Source: Acidobacteriota bacterium (GTDB lineage Bacteria > Acidobacteriota > Terriglobia > Terriglobales > Acidobacteriaceae). Taken from it: a stretch of DNA of 64,000 nucleotides. Under the pieces are notes generated by a model that was not told the origin of the DNA, made no database searches, and worked only from the letters and a program-made list of their open reading frames with translations. Made by a program: the position numbers and the translations under genes. Below are positions 36,486 to 47,321 of this stretch, one piece after another (position 1 is the first letter of the stretch; every line of letters begins with the position of its first letter). The DNA is taken from positions 62,001 to 126,000 of the forward strand of contig JAJYVF010000013.1 of assembly GCA_021792135.1 (NCBI GenBank). Reading direction: 5' to 3'.

Positions 36486-36974
36486 ATGCCGGAACACATC
36501 AAAAAAAAGCTTCAGGAAGAGATCAGGCAGCTCGAGCACGAGCTGGCCCACGAGCTTCCTGCCGAGATCAAGAAGGCCGTCGCCATGGGCGACCTGAGCG
36601 AGAACGCCGAGTACCACATGGCCAAGCAGCGCCAGGACTTTGTCAATGCGCGTCTCGGGCAGCTCAAGAAGCGCATGGCCGAACTGGCCCTCGTGAACCT
36701 GGCCAATATCCCCCACGACCGTGCCGCTTTTGGTTCGACCGTCCTGGTGTACGACACCTCGAAAGATGAGAAAATCGAGTACAAGCTGGTCACCAGCGAA
36801 GAATCGGACGTGAGCAGGGGCCTGATTTCCACCACCTCTCCGATCGGAAGGGCGCTCGTGGGCAAGCAGGTGGGCGATATGACCACGGTGGTCACGCCCA
36901 GCGGCAGGCGCGAACTGGAAGTCTTGAGGCTGGCCACCATTCACGACGAAGCGGAAGCTGAAGCAGGAAAGTAG
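36486..36974 (+). CDS. greA: Transcript cleavage factor GreA-family protein
   Basis: A 162-residue factor that rescues backtracked RNA polymerase. The N-terminal coiled coil (residues about 5-75) carries the acidic tip in AMGDLSENAEYHMAK, with Asp36 and Glu39 in the expected position. The C-terminal FKBP-like domain includes FGSTVLVYDTS, VTSEESDVSRGLIS, SPIGRALVGKQVGD and VVTPSGRRELEVL. GGAA lies 7 bp upstream of the ATG. It is 8 bp before the next gene and may be co-transcribed with it. Confidence 0.93.
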   Translation: MPEHIKKKLQEEIRQLEHELAHELPAEIKKAVAMGDLSENAEYHMAKQRQDFVNARLGQLKKRMAELALVNLANIPHDRAAFGSTVLVYDTSKDEKIEYKLVTSEESDVSRGLISTTSPIGRALVGKQVGDMTTVVTPSGRRELEVLRLATIHDEAEAEAGK

Positions 36975-36982
36975 AGGCCAGA

Positions 36983-37717
36983 ATGGCCCGCGAGAGGAAT
37001 TCCCCCATCACCTGGACCAGTGCATTCGGACGCGCCTGCGGCGTCCTTCTTCAGGCCATCGTCAACGGGCTCTCTCTGACCCGGATTTCGCCCAACGCGC
37101 TGACCTTCATCGGCCTGCTCATCAACACGGCGGCCGCGGTCCTTTTCGGCTTCGCCAACCAGCATAACTACGTCCGCATGTTCCTGTATGCCGGCCTTGT
37201 GATCATCGGAGCCGGCATCTTCGACATGGTCGACGGCCGCGTCGCCCGCCAGACCCAGCAGGTCACGGTCTTCGGAGCTTTCTTCGACTCGGTCATCGAC
37301 CGCTACTCCGATGTCGTTCTTTTCTTCGGACTCCTCGTCTTCTACGCCCGCGGCAACCGCCTCTTCTACGTCTTCCTGGCGGCCTTCGTGATGATCACTT
37401 CGCTGATGGTCAGCTACACGCGCGCCCGCGCCGAAGCCCTCATCGGGAGCTGCAAAGTCGGCTTCATGGAGCGCCCCGAGCGCGTCGTGCTCATCATTCT
37501 GGGAGCTCTCTTTAACCGCTGGGATGTGATGGCCCCGGTCCTCTGGGTCCTGGCCGTCATCTCGACCATCACCGTGATTCACCGCATCCGTTATACCTGG
37601 CAGCGTACCCGCCACCTCGCTCCGGTCCGCGAAATCGTTCCCGTAGCGCAATCCATCTCGGTCCGCGAACCGCAGCCCCGCACCGACCTGCGCACCCCGG
37701 ACGCCCCGCGGGCGTGA
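36983..37717 (+). CDS. CDP-alcohol phosphatidyltransferase
   Basis: A 244-residue membrane enzyme that joins a CDP-diacylglycerol or similar donor to an alcohol. The full catalytic signature D-x2-D-G-x2-A-R-x8-G-x3-D-x3-D is present at Asp81, Asp84, Gly98, Asp102 and Asp106. About six membrane segments follow the usual order. AGAGG precedes the ATG. The exact product (phosphatidylglycerol phosphate, phosphatidylinositol phosphate or other) cannot be decided from sequence alone. The 35-residue tail after the last helix is basic and proline-rich. Confidence 0.9.
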   Translation: MARERNSPITWTSAFGRACGVLLQAIVNGLSLTRISPNALTFIGLLINTAAAVLFGFANQHNYVRMFLYAGLVIIGAGIFDMVDGRVARQTQQVTVFGAFFDSVIDRYSDVVLFFGLLVFYARGNRLFYVFLAAFVMITSLMVSYTRARAEALIGSCKVGFMERPERVVLIILGALFNRWDVMAPVLWVLAVISTITVIHRIRYTWQRTRHLAPVREIVPVAQSISVREPQPRTDLRTPDAPRA

Positions 37718-37910
37718 TCGAGACCGCAGTGACTCCTGCGCGGCTCTCCATCCCTGCTTCCGGACCTCAGGCAGCGAACCGGAATGCCCTGCTCCGCGCT
37801 GTCCCCTTCCGAATCCAGAGATGTACCGCATTGGTCACGCTTCCCGGGGGCGGGCATCGTCACGCGCTCCGGCTACTACGCCTTCCCCAAGCCATAGTTC
37901 TCCTGGCCCG

Positions 37911-40406
37911 TCAGTTCTCCTGCAGGGCCGCTTTTGGATCCAGCCCCGCGGCGCGCATGGCCGGAACCCACGAGGCCACGGCCGCAATCCCCAGGAATAG
38001 CGCCGCCATGGCGGCAAAGGTCACGGGATCGGTCGGTTTCACGCCCACGAGCATCGCCGTCATCACCCGCCCCAGGACGAAGGCCGCGGCAATACCCACA
38101 GCAATGCCAATGGCGCTGAGTTCCATGCCCTGGCGAACCACCAGCCGTACGATGTCTCCGCGATCCGCGCCCATGGCCATGCGCACTCCGATCTCCCCAG
38201 TCCGCTGACGCACGGCCGTGGACAGCACTCCATAGAGGCCCACCCCCGCCAGCACACCGGCAATGATGGCAAACGCCAGCAGCAACAGCAGGGAGAATCG
38301 CGTGCCGGCCTGCGCCGCCTGCACCACCTTCTCGTCCGGCTCCATTTTGTCCACCAGATAGCTGCGGCTCAGCCCGGCAATCGCCGCGCGCACCTCGTCT
38401 TCATAGCCGGCCGGATCGCTGCGCGTTCGAATCGCCCATGAGGGCGGGGTAAATCCGCCAAAATAGCCGTCGGTGAAATAGATCTGTTCCCGGCCCGGCA
38501 CCGCCAGCGACTCCTCGTGCTGGTGCCCCACTACGCCGATAATCTGCACCAGCACCGCCTGGGGTGTCTGGACGCGGGTGAGGATCTGCTTGCCGACCGC
38601 CGATTCTCCGGGGAACGCCTTCTTCGCCAGGTCCTCGTCGACGATGGCGTAGTTCCTGCCTGGCTGTTCGTCATCCTCGGTAAACGTGCGGCCCGCCAGC
38701 AGCGGCGTGCGCATGGTTTCGAAGTAGCCCGGAATCACAATCTGCAAATCCGTCGCCTGATACTTGCTGGGATCGGCTCCCGCCGCCGGGGTCCCCCATC
38801 GGACCGGGCTGTAGCCACCAGTGAGTGGAAATGGAGTGGACGCAGTGACGCTCTCCGCTCCCGGAATCGCCTGCAGACGATCCTGGATGCGGCGCCGCTC
38901 CGCCTCCCGTTCCGCCGGAGTCGTCTTCGCATTTCGCGGACCGCCCAGCACCTGAAATGTCAGCAAATGGTGTGGATCGAAACCGGGGTCGATCCGCTGC
39001 AGATCGAGGAAGCTGCGGAACATGAGCCCCGAACCCACCAGCAGCACGAAGGAAGCCGCCACTTCCGCCATCACCACCGTGTTGCGCAGCACCGCTCCGC
39101 GCGCCAGCCCTGAGGTGCGGCCCGCCCCGCGCAGCACGTTCATCAGCTGCGGCTGGGAAGCGCGCCACGCGGGCGCCAAGCCGAACAACATGGCCGCCAC
39201 CAGTCCTGCCAGAGCGGCAAACACCAGCACCGGCACGTCGATCCCGATCGAATCCAGTCGCGGCAGATTCGCGGGGGCCAGATGCCGCAGCTCGTGAATC
39301 GCAGCCCACGCCAGGCCCAGGCCAAGGGTTGTACCGGCAAGCGCCAGCACCAGGGCTTCGGCCATCAGGGGACGAATCAGCTGTCTGCGATTGGCGCCCA
39401 TCGCCGCCCGGACCGCGAATTCCTGCTCCCGGAGCGATGCCCGGACCAGCAGCAGGTTGGCCACATTGGCGCACGCGATCAGAAGCAGGAAAATCACCGA
39501 TCCCATCAGGGCCAAAATTGCCGGCCGCACCTGCGCCACCAGATGCTGCCGCATCGGCGCCAGGGAAATCTGGTAGCCGATGGATGCATCCATCGGAATC
39601 GTCCTCCGGCCCTCCGCCGCCACCGCATCCGCAGCCTCCTGCGCCTGCGCGAGGGTCACGCCTTTCTTCAGCCGCCCTACCGGCGTGATCCCGAAGTCGT
39701 TGCGCTCCGCCGCATCGTAATCCAGGCGATTTGCCACCCACACGTCCGGGACCTCTTCGATCTGGTCCTCGGGCGGAAAATACAGCCGAAACTTCGGCGC
39801 GAGCACTCCGACGACGATCGGGTTGGGTCCGCTGGCATTGCCCATGGGGTGGCCCAGCACATCCGGGTTGCCACCGTAGCGCTTTACAAAATACTCATGG
39901 CTCAGAATCGCCATCTGCGGCAATCGCGGCTGGGGAGCACCAGCGGCCTGTCCCTGCGGCGTCTGCGCCGGAGCCTGAGGAATTCCATCCTGTGCGTCAA
40001 AATCGCGCCCGGCGACCATCTTCGCGCCCATCAGGTCGAAGAAGTTCGTCGTAACGACGGCCAGATTGAACCGCTCCGGCGTGCCGTCGCCTTTCTCTCC
40101 GACCACCCGAAAGGCGAAGACCCCGGCCATATCGGAGAACTGGCCCTTCGTCCCATTCTTCAGGTCGAGGTAGTCCGCGTTCGAAAACGGCAGCCCGTGC
40201 ACGTTACGCTTCTGGAGGTCCATGCCCCCAACCACCAGTTGCCCAGGATCCTTATAGGGCAGAGGCCGCAGGAGCACCGCATTAGTCACGCTGAAGATCG
40301 CCGTGCTCGCGCCCACGCCCAGCGCGATGGTAACGATGGCAATCACGGCGAACACCGGATTCTTTCTGATCGTCCGGCTGGCGACGGCAATGGTCTTCAG
40401 GTCCAT
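37911..40406 (-). CDS. ADOP-type FtsX/MacB permease, second copy
   Basis: An 831-residue acidobacterial duplicated orphan permease, similar in layout to the protein at 31304. It starts with TIRKNPVFAVIAIVTIALGVG, has a long MacB-like periplasmic region, and carries FtsX-type modules at the middle (ALMGSVIFLLLIACANVANL, ASLREQEFAVRAAMGANRRQ) and the C terminus (TGEIGVRMAMGADRGDIVRL, AGLDPKAALQEN). GAGG is 5 bp before the ATG at 40406. Substrate and role are unknown. It lies immediately downstream of the respiratory operon on the same strand, but 133 bp away from its last gene. Confidence 0.9.
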   Translation of the reverse strand: MDLKTIAVASRTIRKNPVFAVIAIVTIALGVGASTAIFSVTNAVLLRPLPYKDPGQLVVGGMDLQKRNVHGLPFSNADYLDLKNGTKGQFSDMAGVFAFRVVGEKGDGTPERFNLAVVTTNFFDLMGAKMVAGRDFDAQDGIPQAPAQTPQGQAAGAPQPRLPQMAILSHEYFVKRYGGNPDVLGHPMGNASGPNPIVVGVLAPKFRLYFPPEDQIEEVPDVWVANRLDYDAAERNDFGITPVGRLKKGVTLAQAQEAADAVAAEGRRTIPMDASIGYQISLAPMRQHLVAQVRPAILALMGSVIFLLLIACANVANLLLVRASLREQEFAVRAAMGANRRQLIRPLMAEALVLALAGTTLGLGLAWAAIHELRHLAPANLPRLDSIGIDVPVLVFAALAGLVAAMLFGLAPAWRASQPQLMNVLRGAGRTSGLARGAVLRNTVVMAEVAASFVLLVGSGLMFRSFLDLQRIDPGFDPHHLLTFQVLGGPRNAKTTPAEREAERRRIQDRLQAIPGAESVTASTPFPLTGGYSPVRWGTPAAGADPSKYQATDLQIVIPGYFETMRTPLLAGRTFTEDDEQPGRNYAIVDEDLAKKAFPGESAVGKQILTRVQTPQAVLVQIIGVVGHQHEESLAVPGREQIYFTDGYFGGFTPPSWAIRTRSDPAGYEDEVRAAIAGLSRSYLVDKMEPDEKVVQAAQAGTRFSLLLLLAFAIIAGVLAGVGLYGVLSTAVRQRTGEIGVRMAMGADRGDIVRLVVRQGMELSAIGIAVGIAAAFVLGRVMTAMLVGVKPTDPVTFAAMAALFLGIAAVASWVPAMRAAGLDPKAALQEN

Positions 40407-40538
40407 ACCCGCCTCTTCGGGATCAGCTCATCCGCCGATCCCCATCACAGTATTCTGCCCCGGCCGCGCCGCAAAAGTAAAAGGGAGCAGCCACCAGCCG
40501 CCCCCTCTTGCCTGTTGCCTGTTTCCTTTTGCCTGCCC

Positions 40539-40901
40539 TTACCAACGTCCCCAGGCGCGGCTGATGTAATCCGTCATGGTCATCGTAATCAGGACGAGAA
40601 ATGTGAAGAAGCCTGCCGCCACGGTCAGCATGGTCAGCCGCGAGCTGTACTTGATGTGCATGAAGAACAGCACAACCAGCGACATCTTGATGCAGGCAAT
40701 GGCCAGCGCCACAACGGCATTGAACGACCCCAGATCGACGTAGGAGATCGCCGTCGTCGATGCGGTCAGCACCAGCAGACACGCACCAATGACCATATAG
40801 ACCTTCGGGCTGACAATGTGTTCTTCGTGATGCGTCGGTTCCGACGGCTCGATATGCAGGTGCTGGTGGTGCGGCGCGTCCGACGAATGTGAAGGTGCCA
40901 T
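40539..40901 (-). CDS. ctaF: Cytochrome c oxidase subunit IV
   Basis: A 120-residue small subunit with three transmembrane helices (VYMVIGACLLVLTASTTAIS, AVVALAIACIKMSLVVLFFM, LTMLTVAAGFFTFLVLITMT). The HIKYSSRL loop between the second and third helices is typical of prokaryotic COX4. The N terminus is His-rich. It is the last gene of the actABCDEF-sco-cta operon and stabilises the oxidase core. The following 130 bp before the ADOP gene show no clear terminator. Confidence 0.88.
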   Translation of the reverse strand: MAPSHSSDAPHHQHLHIEPSEPTHHEEHIVSPKVYMVIGACLLVLTASTTAISYVDLGSFNAVVALAIACIKMSLVVLFFMHIKYSSRLTMLTVAAGFFTFLVLITMTMTDYISRAWGRW

Positions 40902-40947
40902 CCTTAACTCCAGTCCTCAGAAGAAACCAAATCTGCGTGCCCTGTCT

Positions 40948-41680
40948 TCACTGATGTCGACTAATCAAATAGAGCAGTGGGAACAGGAAGATCCACACAA
41001 TATCGACAAAGTGCCAGTACAACCCGAAATTTTCTATGGGCGCTATATGCCCGGCGGTGTAGGCTCCTCCCCGCGCCCGGATCAGCAGGAAGATCAGCAG
41101 CGAAATGCCGATAATCATGTGCAGCGCGTGCATACCGGTCATGGCGAAGTAGAGCGAGAAGTAGACCTGCGTCTTCTCCGCCATGTCCGGGGCCAGCTTG
41201 TCATCCGGATAAGCCTTGGTGCCGTGCTCGAAGCCGACAGGACTGAAGTTCAATCCCGGCACATGGTGCTCCACCCATTCGTCGTGCCATTCGTACGCCT
41301 TCACGCACAGGAAGCCGCAGCCCAGGATAATGGTCAGGATCATCCAGCGCAGCAGAGGCTTGCGGTTGCGGGTTTCCGCGGCGTGAACCGCCATCGCCAT
41401 GGTGAAACTGGAGATGATCAGCAGCGTGGTGTTCAGCGTCCCTGCCCAGATGTGCAGGGAATGACTCCCGGCTACAAAGGCCGGGTAGTACCAGTTGCGG
41501 AAGATCAGATAGGCGCAGAAGAGGCCGCCAAAGAACATGATCTCCGTCAGCAGGAACAGCCACATGCCGAAGGTGGCCGCCTCCCGCTGCTGAGCCACGT
41601 TCTCGAAGTGGTGGCGCAGGAATGGCGGATGACCGAGTTCCAGATGCGGTGTTTCTGCAGTCTGCGCTGCCAGGGTATGG

Positions 41681-41688
<8 letters not shown>
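40948..41688 (-). CDS. ctaE: Cytochrome c oxidase subunit III
   Basis: A 246-residue membrane subunit of the haem-copper oxidase. Family landmarks are [21 protein letters not shown] in the first helix, [20 protein letters not shown] in the fifth, and [22 protein letters not shown] at the end. The expected seven or fewer helices are present. It overlaps the end of the subunit I gene by 8 bp and lies 46 bp before the subunit IV gene, so all are co-transcribed. It supports proton uptake and stability. Confidence 0.94.
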
Positions 41689-43338
<1,650 letters not shown>

Positions 43339-43342
<4 letters not shown>

Positions 43343-44421
43343 TGCTTTACCATCCCCGGCGCCAGCTCAGGAGCGGAAGTTCCCGACGGCGACGTTCCCG
43401 TCTGCACGGGCTGCTGTGCGCTGTTTTCGATCGTCTGCTCAATCCGGTACTGCGAATCGAGCCGCTTGATGTACTCCACCAGGTCGATCAGCCCTTCCTC
43501 GCTCACCTGCCCCTGGTAGGTCGGCATAATCGGCGCGAATCCGGCCACCTCATGCAGGGTCGGATTCAGGATCGTATCCCGCAGAAAAGCACCGTCCACA
43601 GTGATGAACTGCCCGTTCGTCAGCTGCACGCGCGAGCCGTAGACTTTCCCGAGGTTGGGACCGTGGGCATTGGGCGTGCTGTTGTGGCAGGAGTTGCATC
43701 CCAGGCTCGCAAACAGCCGCTCCCCGTTCTGCGCCAGCGAGTTGCCGCTGGTCGAACCGGCGGCCCACGCCTGGTAATCCTGCGGCGTCATCGCGTACAC
43801 CCAGCCGATCATCTGCGAATGCAGCGTTCCGCAATATTGGGTGCAGAACAGGTGATACACGCCCGGCTTGGTCGCCTCGAACCAGACCGTGTTGTACCGC
43901 CCCGGAATGACCTCGCGCTTCACGCGAAACGCCGGAATCGAGAAGCTGTGAAAGACGTCCTGCGAAATCATGGTCAGCTGCACCGGCTGATCGATCGGGA
44001 TATGCAGCGCATTAATCTCGTGCTGCCCGCCCGGATGCTCGATCTTCCACATCCACTGCTTACCCACGACATAGATGTTCATGGCGTTCGGCGGCGGGCT
44101 GTAGATGCGGAAATAGAGCAGCGCTCCCCATACAAAGGAGATCATGAACAGGATCAGTGGAATGATCGTCCAGGTCGCTTCCAGCAGCGTCGATCCCTCG
44201 ATCTGCGTCGCGTGCGGGCTCACTTCCTTTCGGTAGCGGATCGAGAACGTCACCACCAGGAGGGCGACCGCTGCCAGGCCCACAATCGAGATAAAGACAA
44301 GGAAGAAATACAGCGCATCGGCGTACGGCGCGATCGTCGATGCTTCCGGCGGGAAGATCGCGAAATTCGTAAGCCAGTGGATTAAGAACTGCCAGAGTAC
44401 CGGACTGATGAAATGCTGCAT
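43339..44421 (-). CDS. ctaC: Cytochrome c oxidase subunit II with fused cytochrome c domain (caa3 type)
   Basis: A 360-residue subunit. Two transmembrane helices span roughly 30-60 and 80-110. The CuA-binding domain follows, with His in [17 protein letters not shown] and the [12 protein letters not shown] site (Cys-x3-Cys-x3-His-x2-Met). After a short linker a cytochrome c domain begins, with haem-binding CNSCH in [20 protein letters not shown] and a likely Met ligand in APIMPTYQG. It accepts electrons from the ACIII cytochromes and passes them to subunit I. The stop overlaps the subunit I start by ATGA. It is the first cta gene after SCO. Confidence 0.95.
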
Positions 44422-44431
44422 CGTCGCCCTT

Positions 44432-45364
44432 TTATCCGTTCACCAGATGAAATTTCCGCGCGCTGGCCTCGGCGGCCTTCCACGCACGCGCCTGCCGCAT
44501 GTCGCGCCGGAAGCTGATTAAGATAAACCCGCCCAGCAGCAGCACTGTGACCAGGCCGCCGGCCTGAATGATCCGCACATAGAGCAGCGTGTGCCGATTC
44601 AGCGTTGGATCGTACCGGAAGCAGTAGGTCAGGATGTTATCGACCGGCGATCCAATGGTCCCGTGCGAAGCTTCCACCAGGCCCAGGTCCAGGTCCTTTG
44701 GCGAAAACTCCACACCCAGGTAGTACTGCGCCAGCTTACCCTGCGGCGTTGCCAGCTCGATGGCGCTCGCGTGCGCAAACTGGGTCATTTTCCCGTCCGG
44801 CCCCTGCATCGGCACATACCCAAATCCCACCGCCGTCGCCAGCGCGCGGATTGCCGATTCCTGTCCGGTAAGGAAATGCCAGCCATTCTCCGTTCCCGGC
44901 CGCCCGTACCGCTTCATGTAGAAGGCCTTCTCTTTTGCGGCAATCTCCGGCGTCTCCCGGTCGTCAATACTCACGAACACCACGTTGAAATCGCGGCCAG
45001 GGTTGAACTTCACCATCTCCAGCGCGCTCACCAGCCCGTCCATCTCCTCCGGACACAGAATCTTGCACGTGTAGTAGACCAGCGAGAGGATCACCGGCCG
45101 CTTCCCGAAGTAATCGCCGAGGTGGACCAGCTTTCCGGTTTCATCGCGAAACTCCAGGTTCAGCGGAAGCTGCGTATTCAGCTTCTGCTGGATGCTGATC
45201 TTCTTCAGCAGCAGTGGCTGCTGATCCGCAGGCTTCCCCGGCTTCTGGAATCCGAACCACTGGCTTTGCGCCTGCGCATCGGCACCGAAGCACACGAACG
45301 CGCACCCGAGCGCCAGGCCCGCCAGCGCATTTGCCCATTTCCGTGCTTTCGTTCCGCGTCGCAT
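44432..45364 (-). CDS. sco: SCO-family copper chaperone
   Basis: A 310-residue protein with an N-terminal signal and anchor, and a thioredoxin-like SCO domain. The copper-binding cysteines are Cys100 and Cys104 in YYTCKILCPEEM, and a conserved His lies near MTQFAHASAIE. SCO inserts copper into the CuA site of subunit II. Unlike most SCO proteins it has an extra C-terminal transmembrane segment (IIQAGGLVTVLLLGGFILIS). The gene is 10 bp before ctaC in the same operon, which fits its role in CuA assembly. Confidence 0.92.
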   Translation of the reverse strand: MRRGTKARKWANALAGLALGCAFVCFGADAQAQSQWFGFQKPGKPADQQPLLLKKISIQQKLNTQLPLNLEFRDETGKLVHLGDYFGKRPVILSLVYYTCKILCPEEMDGLVSALEMVKFNPGRDFNVVFVSIDDRETPEIAAKEKAFYMKRYGRPGTENGWHFLTGQESAIRALATAVGFGYVPMQGPDGKMTQFAHASAIELATPQGKLAQYYLGVEFSPKDLDLGLVEASHGTIGSPVDNILTYCFRYDPTLNRHTLLYVRIIQAGGLVTVLLLGGFILISFRRDMRQARAWKAAEASARKFHLVNG

Positions 45365-45388
45365 GCTGCCTTTCCCCTTGTTCCTGTA

Positions 45389-46027
45389 CTACCGGTTATC
45401 CGCCTGCGAGGAACCCTGCTCGACGGCCTGCTGCTCCTGCGCCTGTTGTTCCTGTTCGTAACCCGTCGGCGCGAATCCGTTCGTCAGCGGCATCTGCACC
45501 GTCGGCTCCTTGTCGCCGGTCATCAGCGCCTGCTGTTGCTGCCCGGGAGCGACCGGCAGGCCCTGCTTCGCGATGATTTCCATCGCCCGCTCGATCGGAA
45601 TCCGCACCTGCCCCTTGCTGCGATTGATCCAGCTGTAGTGGTTCAGCAGCAGATCCTCGCGCTCGTGCAGGTTCAGCAGGTCCTGATCGCCGTTATCGAT
45701 CTGCAGTTGCGGCGTCGGAAACTGCTGCGTCAGCTTCGCCAGCTGCTCCTGTTCGAGCTGCGGATTCGAACGGATTTCCTTCGTGGGCGCGATCTGGTTC
45801 TGCGCGGCCCATTTGCTGGTCGGCCCGTCGGCCCGGATCAGCCCCGTGTTGATCACCTTGCCCATAACGAAGCACAGGACGAAAAACACCCCCACCGCAA
45901 CGCCCAGACCCACCAGGAAGACCACGATCCCGCCAACGCTGGCGTCCGTGACTTCATAGCCTTCCCTGATGGAATCCTCGTGGAAGTGCCCGTTCGGGTC
46001 GTGGCCGTTGTGCTTAGGCGTGGACAT
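45389..46027 (-). CDS. Single-TM protein of the ACIII-caa3 operon, unassigned
   Basis: A 212-residue protein with one transmembrane helix near residues 30-55 (VGGIVVFLVGLGVAVGVFFVLCFV). A long hydrophilic region follows, with YSWINRSKGQVRIPIERAMEI, a Gln-rich stretch and EQEQQAQEQQAVEQ at the end. It overlaps the end of actF by 14 bp and lies 24 bp before sco. I do not recognise a named family. The position suggests a small accessory subunit or assembly factor of the ACIII-oxidase supercomplex. This is inference from context only. Confidence 0.65.
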   Translation of the reverse strand: MSTPKHNGHDPNGHFHEDSIREGYEVTDASVGGIVVFLVGLGVAVGVFFVLCFVMGKVINTGLIRADGPTSKWAAQNQIAPTKEIRSNPQLEQEQLAKLTQQFPTPQLQIDNGDQDLLNLHEREDLLLNHYSWINRSKGQVRIPIERAMEIIAKQGLPVAPGQQQQALMTGDKEPTVQMPLTNGFAPTGYEQEQQAQEQQAVEQGSSQADNR

Positions 46028-47318
46028 AATCGTGCTCCAGAATCTCCGCCAGGTGGGGATCGTTGGTTGCCACCAGCGGGCGGTTCTTCAGTTGCTGGAA
46101 GTAGTACACAAGCCAGAAGCAGAACAGCGCAGCCGGCACCGCAACGTACTCGAAAATGCCGAAGCTGAAGTGCAGGTTCCGCGCGGCATCCTTGAAGTTC
46201 GGCTCGATCAGCCAGAACATATCCCAGTACCCGGCGAAGATCATGATGCAGCAGGCGACCGCCAGACGGCTCTTGATGCGCTTCAGATCCCTCGACAGCA
46301 GCAGGCTGAAGGGGATCAGCCAGTGGAAGATCACGTCCAGCGTGGCAATCACGCCCCAGCCGCCGCGGATCCGGTCCAGATACCACGGAATCTCTTCCGG
46401 CGAGTTACCCGACCAGATAATCAGGAAAGCGCCGAACGCGAAGTAGATATTCAGCATCACGATGGCGAAGCACAGCTTGCCGATATCGTGTTGCTCGACC
46501 ACCCGGAAGGTGCTGCGGATCGGCTCCGCCTTGCTCAGCCCGATCAGCGTCAGCAGCGCCAGCGGCAGCACCACAAAGGCCTGCCCCACCAGGTACTGGA
46601 ATCCGTAGATCGTCGAGTACCAGGTCGGATCCAGCGACATCACCCAGTAAATCGACAGGCCGAAGAGCAGTGCCGCGTACAGCACCACGCCGAACCCGCT
46701 CAGGTTCTCGAATCGGGTGCGCCAGTACGCCACGTTCGGCTCCGTATCGGCATCCCGCTGGATCGACCACCGGTTGAGCACCGTGATGTACAGCGCAAAG
46801 ACGGCGAAGCAGACCAGCGAAAACACCCAGAAGTTTGTGACGTTCAGCATCGGCGCCTTCCAGCGGATCGCATGCGCCATGTCGTGGTCGATCAGCCCCT
46901 TCTGGAGTGCGGCCGTCCAGTTCGCATAACGGGCCCACGGATACAGCTGCCCCATGGTCGCCCCGGCCACGGCTACGGGGATAAACAGCAGCACGATCAT
47001 CGGCCAGGTCCGCGACATCGCCTCCAGCGGCCGCCGTACGATCAGCCCCCACTTGCCCCCCGAGAGATGCTGCACCATCAGCAGCGCCATCCCCCCGAAG
47101 CAGAAGCCGAAGCACATCACGAACCCGTCCAGCCAGCCCCGCAGCAGATGCTGCCAGCCCAGGTGCTCGGCATCCATCGTCTGCCCGAGGAAACCCAGAA
47201 TGACCGCCAGCGCGGAGAAGGCCAGCCCGGCCAGCATCGCCCGCCTGCGCCAGGTGTCCACAAACGCCGGCGCCGCCAGGCTTGAAGGCAATCTCTTGTC
47301 GAAGTGTCCGTTTGCCAT
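46014..47318 (-). CDS. actF: Alternative complex III membrane subunit ActF
   Basis: A 434-residue membrane protein with about ten helices, of the NrfD-like ActC/ActF group. Characteristic segments are GFLGQTMDAEHLGWQHLLRG, LSIYWVMSLDPTWYSTIYGF and YWDMFWLIEPNFKD. ActF packs with the ActC-ActD core in the membrane and is part of the quinol oxidation module. It is 3 bp after actE in the same operon. It is followed by the unassigned single-TM protein, whose start overlaps its stop. Confidence 0.93.
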   Translation of the reverse strand: MANGHFDKRLPSSLAAPAFVDTWRRRAMLAGLAFSALAVILGFLGQTMDAEHLGWQHLLRGWLDGFVMCFGFCFGGMALLMVQHLSGGKWGLIVRRPLEAMSRTWPMIVLLFIPVAVAGATMGQLYPWARYANWTAALQKGLIDHDMAHAIRWKAPMLNVTNFWVFSLVCFAVFALYITVLNRWSIQRDADTEPNVAYWRTRFENLSGFGVVLYAALLFGLSIYWVMSLDPTWYSTIYGFQYLVGQAFVVLPLALLTLIGLSKAEPIRSTFRVVEQHDIGKLCFAIVMLNIYFAFGAFLIIWSGNSPEEIPWYLDRIRGGWGVIATLDVIFHWLIPFSLLLSRDLKRIKSRLAVACCIMIFAGYWDMFWLIEPNFKDAARNLHFSFGIFEYVAVPAALFCFWLVYYFQQLKNRPLVATNDPHLAEILEHDYVHA

Positions 47319-47321
47319 GCC

